Shown one piece after another: positions 1 to 5,737 of a stretch of DNA of 6,942 nucleotides. The stretch spans positions 1-6,942 of the forward strand of contig JABXIW010000404.1 of NCBI GenBank assembly GCA_013372875.1, given 5' to 3'. Made by a program: the position numbers and the translations under genes. Origin of the DNA: Gammaproteobacteria bacterium. Lineage in GTDB: Bacteria; Pseudomonadota; Gammaproteobacteria; Enterobacterales; Kangiellaceae. A model generated the notes under the pieces. It saw only the letters and a list, made by a program, of their open reading frames with translations. It was not told where the DNA came from and did not search any database. Positions within the stretch are counted from its first letter, which is position 1, and every line of letters starts with the position of its first letter.

Positions 1-60
1 CAGAACTTAGCTCCTGATACCACACCCCCAATTCGTCGTATCTTTAAGTTCTGCTTTTTT
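1..60 (+). terminator. Terminator-like nested inverted repeat followed by a T run
   Basis: A perfect 9-base inverted repeat (CAGAACTTA at 1-9, TAAGTTCTG at 45-53) encloses a second one (GATAC at 16-20, GTATC at 38-42) and is followed by CTTTTTT at 54-60. In the plus direction this has the form of a rho-independent terminator, although the outer stem is AT-rich and the loop is long. It could end a plus-strand gene lying left of the window. The repeat touches the window edge, so the stem may be longer than seen. Confidence 0.35.
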
Positions 61-166
61 ACTTGCTGCCATTTGACCGAATTCTTTGTTAGTCCGCCAA
101 ATATTTGCGAGACATCATCCCTTCCCATTTTTTGACGTCGCTTATCTTCAATTCTCCTTTCAACAG

Positions 167-195
167 TTGCGCCTTAGAAAAAGCACACGTACACT
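167..195 (+). promoter_or_regulatory. Candidate promoter of the ars unit
   Basis: TTGCGC at 167-172 and TACACT at 190-195 are separated by 17 bases, the preferred sigma-70 spacing. Each hexamer matches consensus at four of six positions. The -10 abuts the operator-like palindrome at 195-217, which is where a repressor would block polymerase. The call rests on spacing and position only. Confidence 0.4.
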
Positions 196-217
196 TAATC
201 GCAATTCGACGATTAAC
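195..217 (+). promoter_or_regulatory. Candidate ArsR operator, copy 1
   Basis: TTAATCG at 195-201 and CGATTAA at 210-216 form a perfect 7-base inverted repeat with an 8-base spacer, starting at the last base of the candidate -10 and ending 15 bases before the arsR start codon. ArsR/SmtB proteins are dimers that bind such imperfect palindromes over their own promoter. A related copy lies before the pump gene at 622-644, matching at 18 of 23 positions. That ArsR binds here is inference. Confidence 0.5.
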
Positions 218-232
218 TATAAAGGTCTGCTC

Positions 233-574
233 ATGAGCAACAAATGCAACGAAACGTGCCAAATTGCTTTTGAAACCACGCAACAACAACTCGATAAAGA
301 ACAAGCACTCGCCGCTCAAGCGAAAGCGCTGTCTCATCCTGCTCGCTTACGCATTCTGCATATTCTTCACACTTTAGACACCATGGGTGGCTGCTTAAAT
401 AGCGATTTAGTCTCTGAGTTAGGTTTAGCGCAATCGACTGTATCAGAACACTTACGCATTCTAAAACAGGCCGGGTTTATCAGTGCAGAACCCAACCCGC
501 CAAAGGTTTGTTACCGTATTCAACGTGAAAAACTGAACGCGTTTAACGCTCAGTTTTCCGGTTTATTTAGCTAA
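233..574 (+). CDS. arsR: ArsR/SmtB-family arsenic-responsive transcriptional repressor
   Basis: This is a 113-residue winged-helix repressor of the ArsR/SmtB family, expected to bind the ars promoter as a dimer and to leave DNA when it binds As(III) or Sb(III). The family core is visible: KALSHPARLRIL at about residues 31-42, then the helix-turn-helix at 58-83 with the recognition segment LAQSTVSEHLRIL, then the wing ending in VCYRI. Cysteines are at 5, 9, 54 and 93. The CVC motif in the DNA-binding helix that senses As(III) in E. coli-type ArsR is absent, so the sensing site probably uses Cys5, Cys9 and Cys54, as in ArsR proteins with relocated thiols. The ATG at 233 was chosen because AAAGG lies at 221-225 and the family fold begins right after it; a TTG at 86 would add 49 residues unlike the family. 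The ACR3 pump gene follows 84 bases downstream. Target and inducer are inferred from this context. Confidence 0.9.
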   Translation: MSNKCNETCQIAFETTQQQLDKEQALAAQAKALSHPARLRILHILHTLDTMGGCLNSDLVSELGLAQSTVSEHLRILKQAGFISAEPNPPKVCYRIQREKLNAFNAQFSGLFS

Positions 575-580
575 GACACG

Positions 581-603
581 TTGCGCGCTTTCCACACGCG
601 CAA
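581..603. repeat. GC-rich hairpin between arsR and the pump gene
   Basis: TTGCGCG at 581-587 and CGCGCAA at 597-603 form a perfect 7-base stem with a 9-base loop, seven bases after the arsR stop codon. No T run follows on either strand, so it is not a standard intrinsic terminator. It could protect the arsR transcript end or lower read-through into the pump gene. Confidence 0.5.
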
Positions 604-617
604 AGATAAACTATAAC
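589..617 (+). promoter_or_regulatory. Weak candidate second promoter before the arsenite pump gene
   Basis: TATAAC at 612-617 matches the -10 consensus at five of six positions. TTTCCA at 589-594 lies 17 bases upstream and matches the -35 consensus at four of six. The operator-like copy at 622-644 follows within five bases, the same order seen before arsR. An internal promoter under the same repressor is a possibility only; read-through from the arsR promoter is equally consistent. Confidence 0.25.
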
Positions 618-621
618 TTAA

Positions 622-644
622 TACATCGCCTTTCGACGATAAAC
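622..644 (+). promoter_or_regulatory. Candidate ArsR operator, copy 2
   Basis: This stretch aligns without gaps to 195-217 with 18 of 23 identical positions, including the shared run TTCGACGAT. ATCG at 625-628 and CGAT at 637-640 keep the 8-base spacing of copy 1, but the outer arms are no longer symmetric. It ends 14 bases before the pump start codon, about the same distance as copy 1 from arsR (15 bases). It may be a weaker ArsR site that tunes the pump separately. Confidence 0.42.
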
Positions 645-658
645 GAATAGAGACCACT

Positions 659-1714
659 ATGACGACTGAAGTTTTAAATAGTGCCAGTGAAAAAATGAGC
701 TTTCTTGACCGCTACTTAACGGTCTGGATTTTTGTCGCAATGGCCATCGGCGTGGGGATAGGCGCAGTCTACCCGCAAGTAGCAGAATGGAACGAAGCAA
801 TGTCCGTTGGTAGTACGAACGTACCGCTCGCCATTGGTTTGATTTTGATGATGTACCCACCACTTGCCAAGGTGAGCTACGGTCTATTGGGAACGGTAAC
901 GAGAGATAAAAAGGCCATCACGCTGTCTCTGGTTATGAACTGGATCGTCGGTCCAATCCTGATGTTCGTTCTTGCCTTAACCTTCCTTGGTGATCATCCG
1001 GGTTACATGGTTGGCATTATTTTGATTGGCCTTGCACGCTGCATCGCTATGGTTTTAGTGTGGAATGATATTGGCGGCGGCAACAAAGAATATGGCGCGG
1101 CCTTAGTGGCATTAAATAGCGCATTTCAAATTCTGACTTACAGCGTTATGGCTTGGCTATTCATCACGGTACTTCCACCATTCTTTGGCTATGAAGGCTT
1201 TGTGGTTGATATTTCCATGGGTGACATTGCAGAAAGCGTATTGATTTACTTAGGAATTCCTTTCCTTACTGGTTTTCTCAGTCGCAAGTGGTTAGTCGCT
1301 GCAAAGGGTGAGAAGTGGTACAACGATGTGTTTATTCCTCGAATTTCACCCATTACTTTGATCGCTTTGCTCGCCACCATCGTGCTGATGTTCAGCCTCA
1401 AAGGAGAGATGATTTTACAACTGCCAATGGATGTGTTCCGCGTGGCAGTCCCACTAGCGATCTACTTCGTATTGATGTTTTTTGCCAGCTTCTTTATCGG
1501 GAAGAGAATGGGCATCCCCTACGATAAAAATGCCTCCATCGCATTTACGGCAACGGGTAACAACTTTGAGTTGGCAATTGCGGTTTCCATTGCTGTATTT
1601 GGTCTGAATTCCGACCAGGCATTCGCTGGCGTAATTGGCCCGTTGATCGAGGTTCCGGTTCTGATTGCTTTGGTTAACGTCGCACTGCGGATGAAAACCA
1701 AATACAAAAGCTAA
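659..1714 (+). CDS. acr3: ACR3-family arsenite efflux permease
   Basis: This 351-residue inner-membrane carrier of the ACR3 (BASS-related) family exports arsenite from the cytoplasm, driven by the proton gradient. The length is usual for the bacterial family, and the hydrophobic pattern fits about ten membrane segments, beginning near residue 20. Family signatures are [13 protein letters not shown] at 124-136, [13 protein letters not shown] at 296-308 and [10 protein letters not shown] at 327-336. Cys128, the only cysteine in the protein, and Glu305 correspond to the cysteine and glutamate reported as essential in characterised Acr3 pumps. The ATG at 659 is preceded by a modest purine-rich ribosome site (AGAGACC near 649-655). 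It lies 84 bases behind arsR with an operator-like copy in between, so expression should rise when ArsR releases. No arsenate reductase follows: the next gene is on the other strand, so arsenate reduction must come from elsewhere. The symbol arsB is also used for such genes, but this is not the ArsB fold family. Confidence 0.93.
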   Translation: MTTEVLNSASEKMSFLDRYLTVWIFVAMAIGVGIGAVYPQVAEWNEAMSVGSTNVPLAIGLILMMYPPLAKVSYGLLGTVTRDKKAITLSLVMNWIVGPILMFVLALTFLGDHPGYMVGIILIGLARCIAMVLVWNDIGGGNKEYGAALVALNSAFQILTYSVMAWLFITVLPPFFGYEGFVVDISMGDIAESVLIYLGIPFLTGFLSRKWLVAAKGEKWYNDVFIPRISPITLIALLATIVLMFSLKGEMILQLPMDVFRVAVPLAIYFVLMFFASFFIGKRMGIPYDKNASIAFTATGNNFELAIAVSIAVFGLNSDQAFAGVIGPLIEVPVLIALVNVALRMKTKYKS

Positions 1715-1756
1715 AATGGGAAACATTGAAACCGAGCCAGATAGCAATGTTAGGTA

Positions 1757-2536
1757 CTAACTGGCAACGGTTTTGATGTACTCGCTGGGCGTTAAACCAA
1801 ACTTGCCTTTAAAGCGTTGGCTAAAACGCCCTTCCGATTGATAGCCACACAACTGCGCGAGCAACGCTACGTTATACGCACCATTTTGCATCAGGTAGAG
1901 TGCGTGATTTAAACGCACTTCTGCCAGCACTTCCCGATACTGAGTACCCTCTTGCTTGAGTTTGCGTATCAACGTTGCTCGGCTCATAGCAAAGCGCTCA
2001 GCTACCCGTTCCAAAGGATGCTCATCGCCCGGAGAGCGTGACAAATAGCGACTGAGTTTTTCGCTAAAAGAGGTGTTCGAGCTGGTAAAAAGTCGATGCA
2101 ACAATCCCCTTTCCGCTAACTGCTGATACAACCCCAAAACCCAATAACGTTGTGTCGCTTCACTCAAGCTTGCTTGCTCAAAAGAAAACAGCGCATTCAG
2201 CGTCGCTTGCAATGCTTTATCTGTCTCCACCGCGGGTACATTTTCGCCAAGCGCATTGCTCATACTCAGCTCCAGCATGTCATCACTCGGCACGCAGTGA
2301 AAGCTGAACATTCGAGAGAGAAAACGCCCTTGCTGAGGAAGGTTTTCAAAATTCAGCGAAGCGTTTGCTTCACAAAGCATGATATTAGGATGAAGAATAT
2401 CGAACGCTTCGTCTTTCCAAAACAGACGCTTACTCCCTTTAATGATCTGGATAATACTTGGGGAGTGAATCCGAACATTACGCAGCTTTTGCTGCTGCTC
2501 CGCACGAAATAACGTGACTTGATATTGGTGGCTCAT
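1757..2536 (-). CDS. AraC-family transcriptional regulator
   Basis: This is a 259-residue regulator with an N-terminal region of about 165 residues and an AraC/XylS DNA-binding domain at the C-terminus. The first helix-turn-helix is at about 174-197 (LERVAERFAMSRATLIRKLK). The second is at about 222-243, followed by the family signature running from CGYQSEGRFSQRFK to FGLTPSEY near 254. The N-terminal half is probably an effector or dimerisation domain, but no ligand motif is recognised. The ATG at 2536 has an excellent ribosome site (GGGGAG at 2541-2546); a TTG at 2557 would add seven residues but lies upstream of that site. The start is 21 bases after the stop of the PEBP-like gene on the same strand, so the two are probably cotranscribed. 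The target is unknown; autoregulation of the promoter beyond 3091 is a reasonable guess. Its end converges on the ACR3 gene with 42 bases between them. Confidence 0.88.
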   Translation of the reverse strand: MSHQYQVTLFRAEQQQKLRNVRIHSPSIIQIIKGSKRLFWKDEAFDILHPNIMLCEANASLNFENLPQQGRFLSRMFSFHCVPSDDMLELSMSNALGENVPAVETDKALQATLNALFSFEQASLSEATQRYWVLGLYQQLAERGLLHRLFTSSNTSFSEKLSRYLSRSPGDEHPLERVAERFAMSRATLIRKLKQEGTQYREVLAEVRLNHALYLMQNGAYNVALLAQLCGYQSEGRFSQRFKGKFGLTPSEYIKTVAS

Positions 2537-2557
2537 CTTCTCCCCTTTCTTATTCAA

Positions 2558-3091
2558 TTATCGTGTGTAAGTGGCGGTTAACTTCACTTTGTCCAATGCG
2601 ACACTATTCAACGTGAATCCCACAACCGCCGCTGGCGTGTTCTCATCCAAATTCAACTTGTCACTTGGCAAGGCCCAAACGGTAAACTGGTAGCGGTGCA
2701 TACCATCTTTTTCTGGAGGACATGCGCCGCCAAAACCAGTAATACCGTAATCGATACGAGACTCCTTACCGCCGAGCTTGCTAATATCAACGCCACGAGG
2801 CAATTCATTAACTGAGGCTGGAATATCAAACGCTATCCAATGCCAAAAACCACTGCCTGTTGGTGCATCAGGATCGTACGCGGTAATCGCAAAACTTTTT
2901 GTACCCTTTGGAACGTCTTTCCACATCAGTTGTGGAGACTGGTTCGCACCATCACATCCCCAACCTGAATATTCAAATGTCTTCGCCATTGGATGACCTT
3001 CTTGAATATCTTTGCTCGTTAGTTCAAAAGCATGGGCAGAGCCGATAACCAAAACGCTAAGGGCCAAAACAGACTTGTGAATCGCTTTCAT
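2558..3091 (-). CDS. Secreted YbhB/YbcL-type PEBP-family protein (Raf kinase inhibitor-like)
   Basis: This 177-residue protein belongs to the phosphatidylethanolamine-binding protein superfamily, bacterial YbhB/YbcL branch. A signal peptide covers residues 1-21: Lys at 2 and 6, a hydrophobic core at 8-17, and probable cleavage after AHA, giving a periplasmic protein of about 156 residues. Family motifs that line the anion-binding pocket are DPDAP at 73-77 with WHW at 83-85, GACPP at 122-126 and GMHRYQFTVWAL at 130-141. Cys46 and Cys124 are the only cysteines after the signal peptide and could form a disulphide. AAAGGA is placed correctly before the ATG at 3091. No enzyme activity is firmly established for the bacterial members, so the biochemical role is unknown. 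The AraC-family gene follows 21 bases downstream in a likely operon, which suggests expression under a specific signal. Confidence 0.9.
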   Translation of the reverse strand: MKAIHKSVLALSVLVIGSAHAFELTSKDIQEGHPMAKTFEYSGWGCDGANQSPQLMWKDVPKGTKSFAITAYDPDAPTGSGFWHWIAFDIPASVNELPRGVDISKLGGKESRIDYGITGFGGACPPEKDGMHRYQFTVWALPSDKLNLDENTPAAVVGFTLNSVALDKVKLTATYTR

Positions 3092-3129
3092 GTGTTTATT
3101 CCTTTCAATGAGTTCAATTCAAGTCTATT

Positions 3130-3163
3130 CATCAACACAGGCCAAGATACATCAATAAGTATC
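3130..3163. promoter_or_regulatory. Repeated motif in the PEBP/PhzF divergent region, possible regulator site
   Basis: CATCAA occurs at 3130-3135 and again at 3150-3155, exactly 20 bases apart, about two helical turns. GATAC at 3146-3150 and GTATC at 3159-3163 form an inverted repeat around the second copy. AraC-type proteins often bind direct repeats spaced near 21 bases, and an AraC-family gene is the second gene of the adjacent operon. The link is inference; short matches like these also arise by chance. Confidence 0.25.
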
Positions 3164-3188
3164 ACAAAATATAAAATCATCGTCCATT

Positions 3189-3216
3189 TTGACACTTTAA
3201 GATTCAAGCATAAATT
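3189..3216 (+). promoter_or_regulatory. Candidate sigma-70 promoter of the PhzF-family gene
   Basis: A perfect -35 hexamer TTGACA at 3189-3194 is followed after 16 bases by TAAATT at 3211-3216, four of six positions of a -10. Transcription would start about 55 bases before the ATG at 3280. The quality comes mainly from the -35 element. Confidence 0.5.
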
Positions 3217-3279
3217 TCTTATTCTCTGAGTTGCATCTGGTTTATGCTAACTAATTGCTCAAAGAACAAGGAAGACAAA

Positions 3280-4071
3280 ATGGAACTGGATATCTACGTC
3301 GTTGACGCATTTACAGACACGCAATTTAAAGGCAACTCAGCAGCAGTCGTACCTTTGCAAGAATGGTTTGAACCAGAGCTAATGCAAAACATTGCAGCGG
3401 AAAACAACCTCTCTGAAACCGCGTTTGTTAAAGCGATTGGAACGAATCAATATGAAATACGCTGGTTTTCACCACTTACAGAAATCGACTTTTGTGGACA
3501 CGCAACGCTCGCCGCTTCCATGGTGTTGTTCGACCAACTCGGCGTTACAGGATGTATTGAGTTTCACACATTAAAAGTGGGCACCTTAACCGTAATTAAG
3601 AACGCACTTGGCAAGATTGAAATGACATTTCCGACAAGAGCAGCGCAGCCCGTCAACGCCATTCCTACGCAATTAATTGAGGGATTAAACTGCGAAATAA
3701 CACACGTACTGCTTAGCCCACAAGCTTACTTCGTCATCGTGGAAGATGAGCAAACCGTTTTCGATGTTCAATATCGATCCGACCAACTGAAACAACTCGC
3801 CCCTTACGATGTCGTCGTCACATCAAAAGGTAGTCAATACGACTTTGTATCTCGCTACTTTTGGCCAGCGAACGGCGGAGATGAAGACCCTGTCACAGGA
3901 TCAATCCACGCAGGCTTAGCACCATATTGGGCGCAAGAGCTCGGCAAAGCATCTTTAGTGGCGTATCAAGCATCAGCGCGTGGTGGCGTTCTGTACTGCG
4001 AAGTCAAGGAGGATTGCGTCAATGTATCTGGTGATGGTGTGTTGTATATGAAAGGCAAAATTTACGTCTAA
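3280..4071 (+). CDS. PhzF-family isomerase/epimerase-like protein
   Basis: This 263-residue protein belongs to the PhzF superfamily, whose fold is a pair of diaminopimelate-epimerase-like barrels. Characterised members isomerise small acids (PhzF in phenazine synthesis), but most, such as E. coli YddE and yeast YHI9, have no settled substrate. Visible motifs are VVDAF with FKGNSAAVV at 7-24, NNLSETAFV at 42-50, FCGHATLA at 71-78, and DEDPVTGS at 201-208 followed by HAGLAPYW. Glu46 aligns with the catalytic glutamate of PhzF. The ATG at 3280 has AAGGAAG at 3268-3274; the upstream in-frame ATG at 3244 lacks a ribosome site and would add 12 residues before the family start. No other phenazine genes are present, so a phenazine role is unlikely. 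The gene stands alone, with a terminator 40 bases beyond its stop, so it is probably a one-gene transcript. Confidence 0.9.
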   Translation: MELDIYVVDAFTDTQFKGNSAAVVPLQEWFEPELMQNIAAENNLSETAFVKAIGTNQYEIRWFSPLTEIDFCGHATLAASMVLFDQLGVTGCIEFHTLKVGTLTVIKNALGKIEMTFPTRAAQPVNAIPTQLIEGLNCEITHVLLSPQAYFVIVEDEQTVFDVQYRSDQLKQLAPYDVVVTSKGSQYDFVSRYFWPANGGDEDPVTGSIHAGLAPYWAQELGKASLVAYQASARGGVLYCEVKEDCVNVSGDGVLYMKGKIYV

Positions 4072-4110
4072 CTGTACGTTGAAGATTGGCGTTAACTGTT
4101 TTTATCCTTG

Positions 4111-4137
4111 AGAGCCTAGCCGCCCGCTAGGCTTTTC
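4111..4137 (+). terminator. Rho-independent terminator after the PhzF-family gene
   Basis: GCCTAGC at 4114-4120 and GCTAGGC at 4126-4132 form a perfect, GC-rich 7-base stem with the loop CGCCC. TTTTCTATTT follows directly. Flanking AGA on the left can extend the stem with the first T residues. The T run is on the plus strand only, so it serves the PhzF gene and not clearly the converging lactonase gene. Confidence 0.9.
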
Positions 4138-4164
4138 TATTTCCTGTTGTTTCAGCGTTAATCG

Positions 4165-5193
4165 TTACAAAGGTTGTTCGACAATACACACTGGAGAGCC
4201 TATCTCACAGTCATAACCCGTTGGGGTAATTTCACCGGTTTGAGGATTGCGACGAAAGCTCACCACATTGTTGGAATGTTGATTGGCAACCAGCAACCAC
4301 TTTTGATCATGAGACAACACAAAATCTCGTGGAAAAGCCCCTTCACAGTGAATGGCTGCTCGCCTTTTTGGCGTATCGCCAGACACATCAAACACACTGA
4401 TTTTGTTCTGAGCTCGGCAAGAGACATACAAAAACGTTTCATCTTGCGAAAGACGAATGGCCGCTGCCGCTTGCTGATTCTCTTCCCCTTCTAATAATTC
4501 TATTTGATTCGAGATAAGCCATTTATCTTGGTGCTTCACCAGTACAATCAAGGTTTCTGACAGTTCGCAAACCACATACGCTGTCGACTCTTGTTGGTTA
4601 AACACCAGATGGCGCGGTCCCGAACCTGCGGGTAAATGAATCACTTGCGACAGTGAAAAATCCGGCGACTGGGCATCGTAATCATAAATAAGGACGCTAT
4701 CGCTGCCTAAGTCTACGACAACCAATTGATCACTGTGCTTTAAAAACGTGACTTGATGAGCATGAGGAGAAGTTTGGCGTTCTAAATTCGGCCCGCATCC
4801 ATCAACGTATAAATCCGCCAATAAACCTAGCGGTTTACCATCGCGATCCAATTGAAATACGCTAACATTTCCAGAGCCATAATTAGCAACCGCCAACAAC
4901 GGTTCTTTGATATCCAAATGACACGGATAATCGCCATTAATCGGCAAAGAGACGGATTCACTACCGCGAAAAAACGCGAGCTCTGCACCTTCATTTCTAT
5001 CCATTTCGCTAAACGTATACAGCCCGTGTTCGGTGGTCGTGAGATAGGACGGATTACGTTGAACTACAACATCGTCAAGCCGAGTTAGTTCACCCGTTTC
5101 AGTGTTCAGCGATAGACGCGCAATGCCCGTGCTCGTACTCGGTGGGTTGGTGTAAGTGCCAATATAAAAATGCACGTGACCAGTTGTTGTCAT
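4165..5193 (-). CDS. pgl: Beta-propeller lactonase family protein, probable 6-phosphogluconolactonase
   Basis: This 342-residue protein is of the seven-bladed propeller lactonase family, which includes E. coli Pgl (YbhE). That enzyme hydrolyses 6-phosphogluconolactone in the oxidative pentose phosphate pathway. Length and motifs fit: FYIGTYT at 9-15, PCHLDI at 90-95, ANYGSGNVSVF at 103-113, SPHAHQV at 142-148, GSGPRHLVF at 190-198, FLYVSCR at 254-260, FPRDF at 287-291 and a C-terminal GSPVCIV. His146, Arg194, Glu210 and Arg260 match in order, and the first three in spacing, the residues I recall as the active site of the related fungal muconate lactonizing enzyme. No signal peptide is seen, so it is cytoplasmic. 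AAGG near 5200-5203 is a modest ribosome site before the ATG at 5193. No zwf, gnd or edd gene adjoins it, and Vibrio species may carry an unrelated DevB-type Pgl with zwf, so the exact lactone is uncertain. Confidence 0.8.
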   Translation of the reverse strand: MTTTGHVHFYIGTYTNPPSTSTGIARLSLNTETGELTRLDDVVVQRNPSYLTTTEHGLYTFSEMDRNEGAELAFFRGSESVSLPINGDYPCHLDIKEPLLAVANYGSGNVSVFQLDRDGKPLGLLADLYVDGCGPNLERQTSPHAHQVTFLKHSDQLVVVDLGSDSVLIYDYDAQSPDFSLSQVIHLPAGSGPRHLVFNQQESTAYVVCELSETLIVLVKHQDKWLISNQIELLEGEENQQAAAAIRLSQDETFLYVSCRAQNKISVFDVSGDTPKRRAAIHCEGAFPRDFVLSHDQKWLLVANQHSNNVVSFRRNPQTGEITPTGYDCEIGSPVCIVEQPL

Positions 5194-5210
5194 GGATGGC
5201 CTTATATGAG

Positions 5211-5273
5211 TGATTCGTATTATTCAACACCTTGCCTATTGCCATGGCAGACCGCAATCCATTTTACGAATCA
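5211..5273. repeat. Nested inverted repeats just upstream of the lactonase gene
   Basis: A perfect 9-base inverted repeat (TGATTCGTA at 5211-5219, TACGAATCA at 5265-5273) encloses ATTGC at 5238-5242 with GCAAT at 5254-5258, and the 10-base palindrome TGCCATGGCA at 5240-5249. On the lactonase strand the structure would end 17 bases before the start codon, right before the ribosome site. It could be a leader hairpin or part of a small palindromic repeat element. No family is recognised. Confidence 0.55.
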
Positions 5274-5289
5274 GCCACTTAAAATGTGA

Positions 5290-5355
5290 AGCAATTGCTC
5301 ATTTAAAACCGCAACGACATCGCCATTTGCAGTTAAAGTGGTTTGGCGTTTTAAA
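5290..5355. repeat. Second inverted-repeat cluster in the gap before the chemoreceptor
   Basis: AGCAATTGCT at 5290-5299 is a perfect 10-base palindrome. TTTAAAAC at 5302-5309 pairs with GTTTTAAA at 5348-5355, and the pairing can continue into GC/GC and AA/TT with a single bulged base on each side. The bulged stem suggests a folded single strand, but the conserved ends of an integron attC site are not seen. It lies 28 bases from the 5211-5273 repeat, so both may belong to one element. Confidence 0.4.
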
Positions 5356-5416
5356 CAGTATGTCAGCCTTGAGCATGAAAGCCTCGACTTACGGTTACTT
5401 TCAAGTGTTATATTAA

Positions 5417-5737
5417 AGACGAAGAATGTATTTTATGTTCAAGATCTAAGTTTCATTAGCAAACGCTATAATAAGAAACAAAAATCGAGATAAAATAAAT
5501 AATAATCATGTAACAGTTAATTTTCCTATAAACACCAAATTGAAACACATTATTAATTTCTATTTGTTTATAAATTATAATTAATTTTATAAATAACAAG
5601 GGTTTATTTTAATTATGAACATTTAGATTACGACTTAATTTTATTCACGATAAATTTATTTGAGACATTAATCACACTATATTTCAAATCTCAGTAATAG
5701 ACTCCGAGCCTTTCAAACCCCCATTATCAGTGAGTCT
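5417..5737. other. Very AT-rich intergenic stretch upstream of the chemoreceptor gene
   Basis: No gene is supported here. Counting bases gives 46 G or C among the 240 bases of 5461-5700, about 19%, far below the flanking genes. It contains the exact -10 consensus TATAAT at 5467-5472 without a convincing -35, about 265 bases before the start codon. It also contains two copies of TTTATAAAT at 5567-5575 and 5586-5594, 19 bases apart. Such composition is typical of curved DNA bound by H-NS-like silencers, so control of the chemoreceptor gene by such proteins is plausible but unproven. Confidence 0.6.

Noticed and set aside
7..120. Short minus-strand reading frames left of arsR (a 21-codon ATG frame ending at 7, and a frame with MSRKYLAD ending at 89), as if one small gene were broken by a shift
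   Set aside because: There is no ribosome site for the 21-codon frame and no recognisable family. Joining them needs an unproven frameshift.
86..232. In-frame extension of arsR from a TTG start
   Set aside because: The added 49 residues do not resemble the family, have no good ribosome site, and would overlap the candidate promoter and operator. The ATG at 233 is better placed.
1722..1751. AACATTG/CAATGTT inverted repeat between the convergent ACR3 and AraC genes as a terminator
   Set aside because: The stem is AT-rich with a 16-base loop and no T run on either strand, so it is too weak to call.
2537..2557. TTG start for the AraC gene directly after the PEBP stop
   Set aside because: The strong GGGGAG ribosome site lies downstream of this TTG and fits the ATG at 2536.
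3244..3279. Upstream ATG for the PhzF-family gene
   Set aside because: There is no ribosome site before it; AAGGAAG precedes the ATG at 3280, where the family sequence begins.
5285..5301. CRP site beginning TGTGA
   Set aside because: The right half does not match TCACA; only a central AGCAATTGCT palindrome is present.
5290..5355. Integron attC site
   Set aside because: Bulged stem pairing is reminiscent of one, but the conserved end boxes (GTTRRRY-type core sites) and a neighbouring cassette are not seen.
5210..5416. A 68-codon plus-strand frame starting with GTG
   Set aside because: It has no ribosome site, its composition does not resemble a folded protein, and it lies over the inverted-repeat block. 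It is more likely non-coding.
5627..5653. Flagellar sigma-28 promoter for the chemoreceptor (CACGATAA at 5646-5653)
   Set aside because: Only six of eight -10 positions match and no TAAA lies at the needed distance upstream.
5417..5737. Cyclic-di-GMP or other riboswitch in the chemoreceptor leader
   Set aside because: No conserved riboswitch core could be recognised in this AT-rich sequence.
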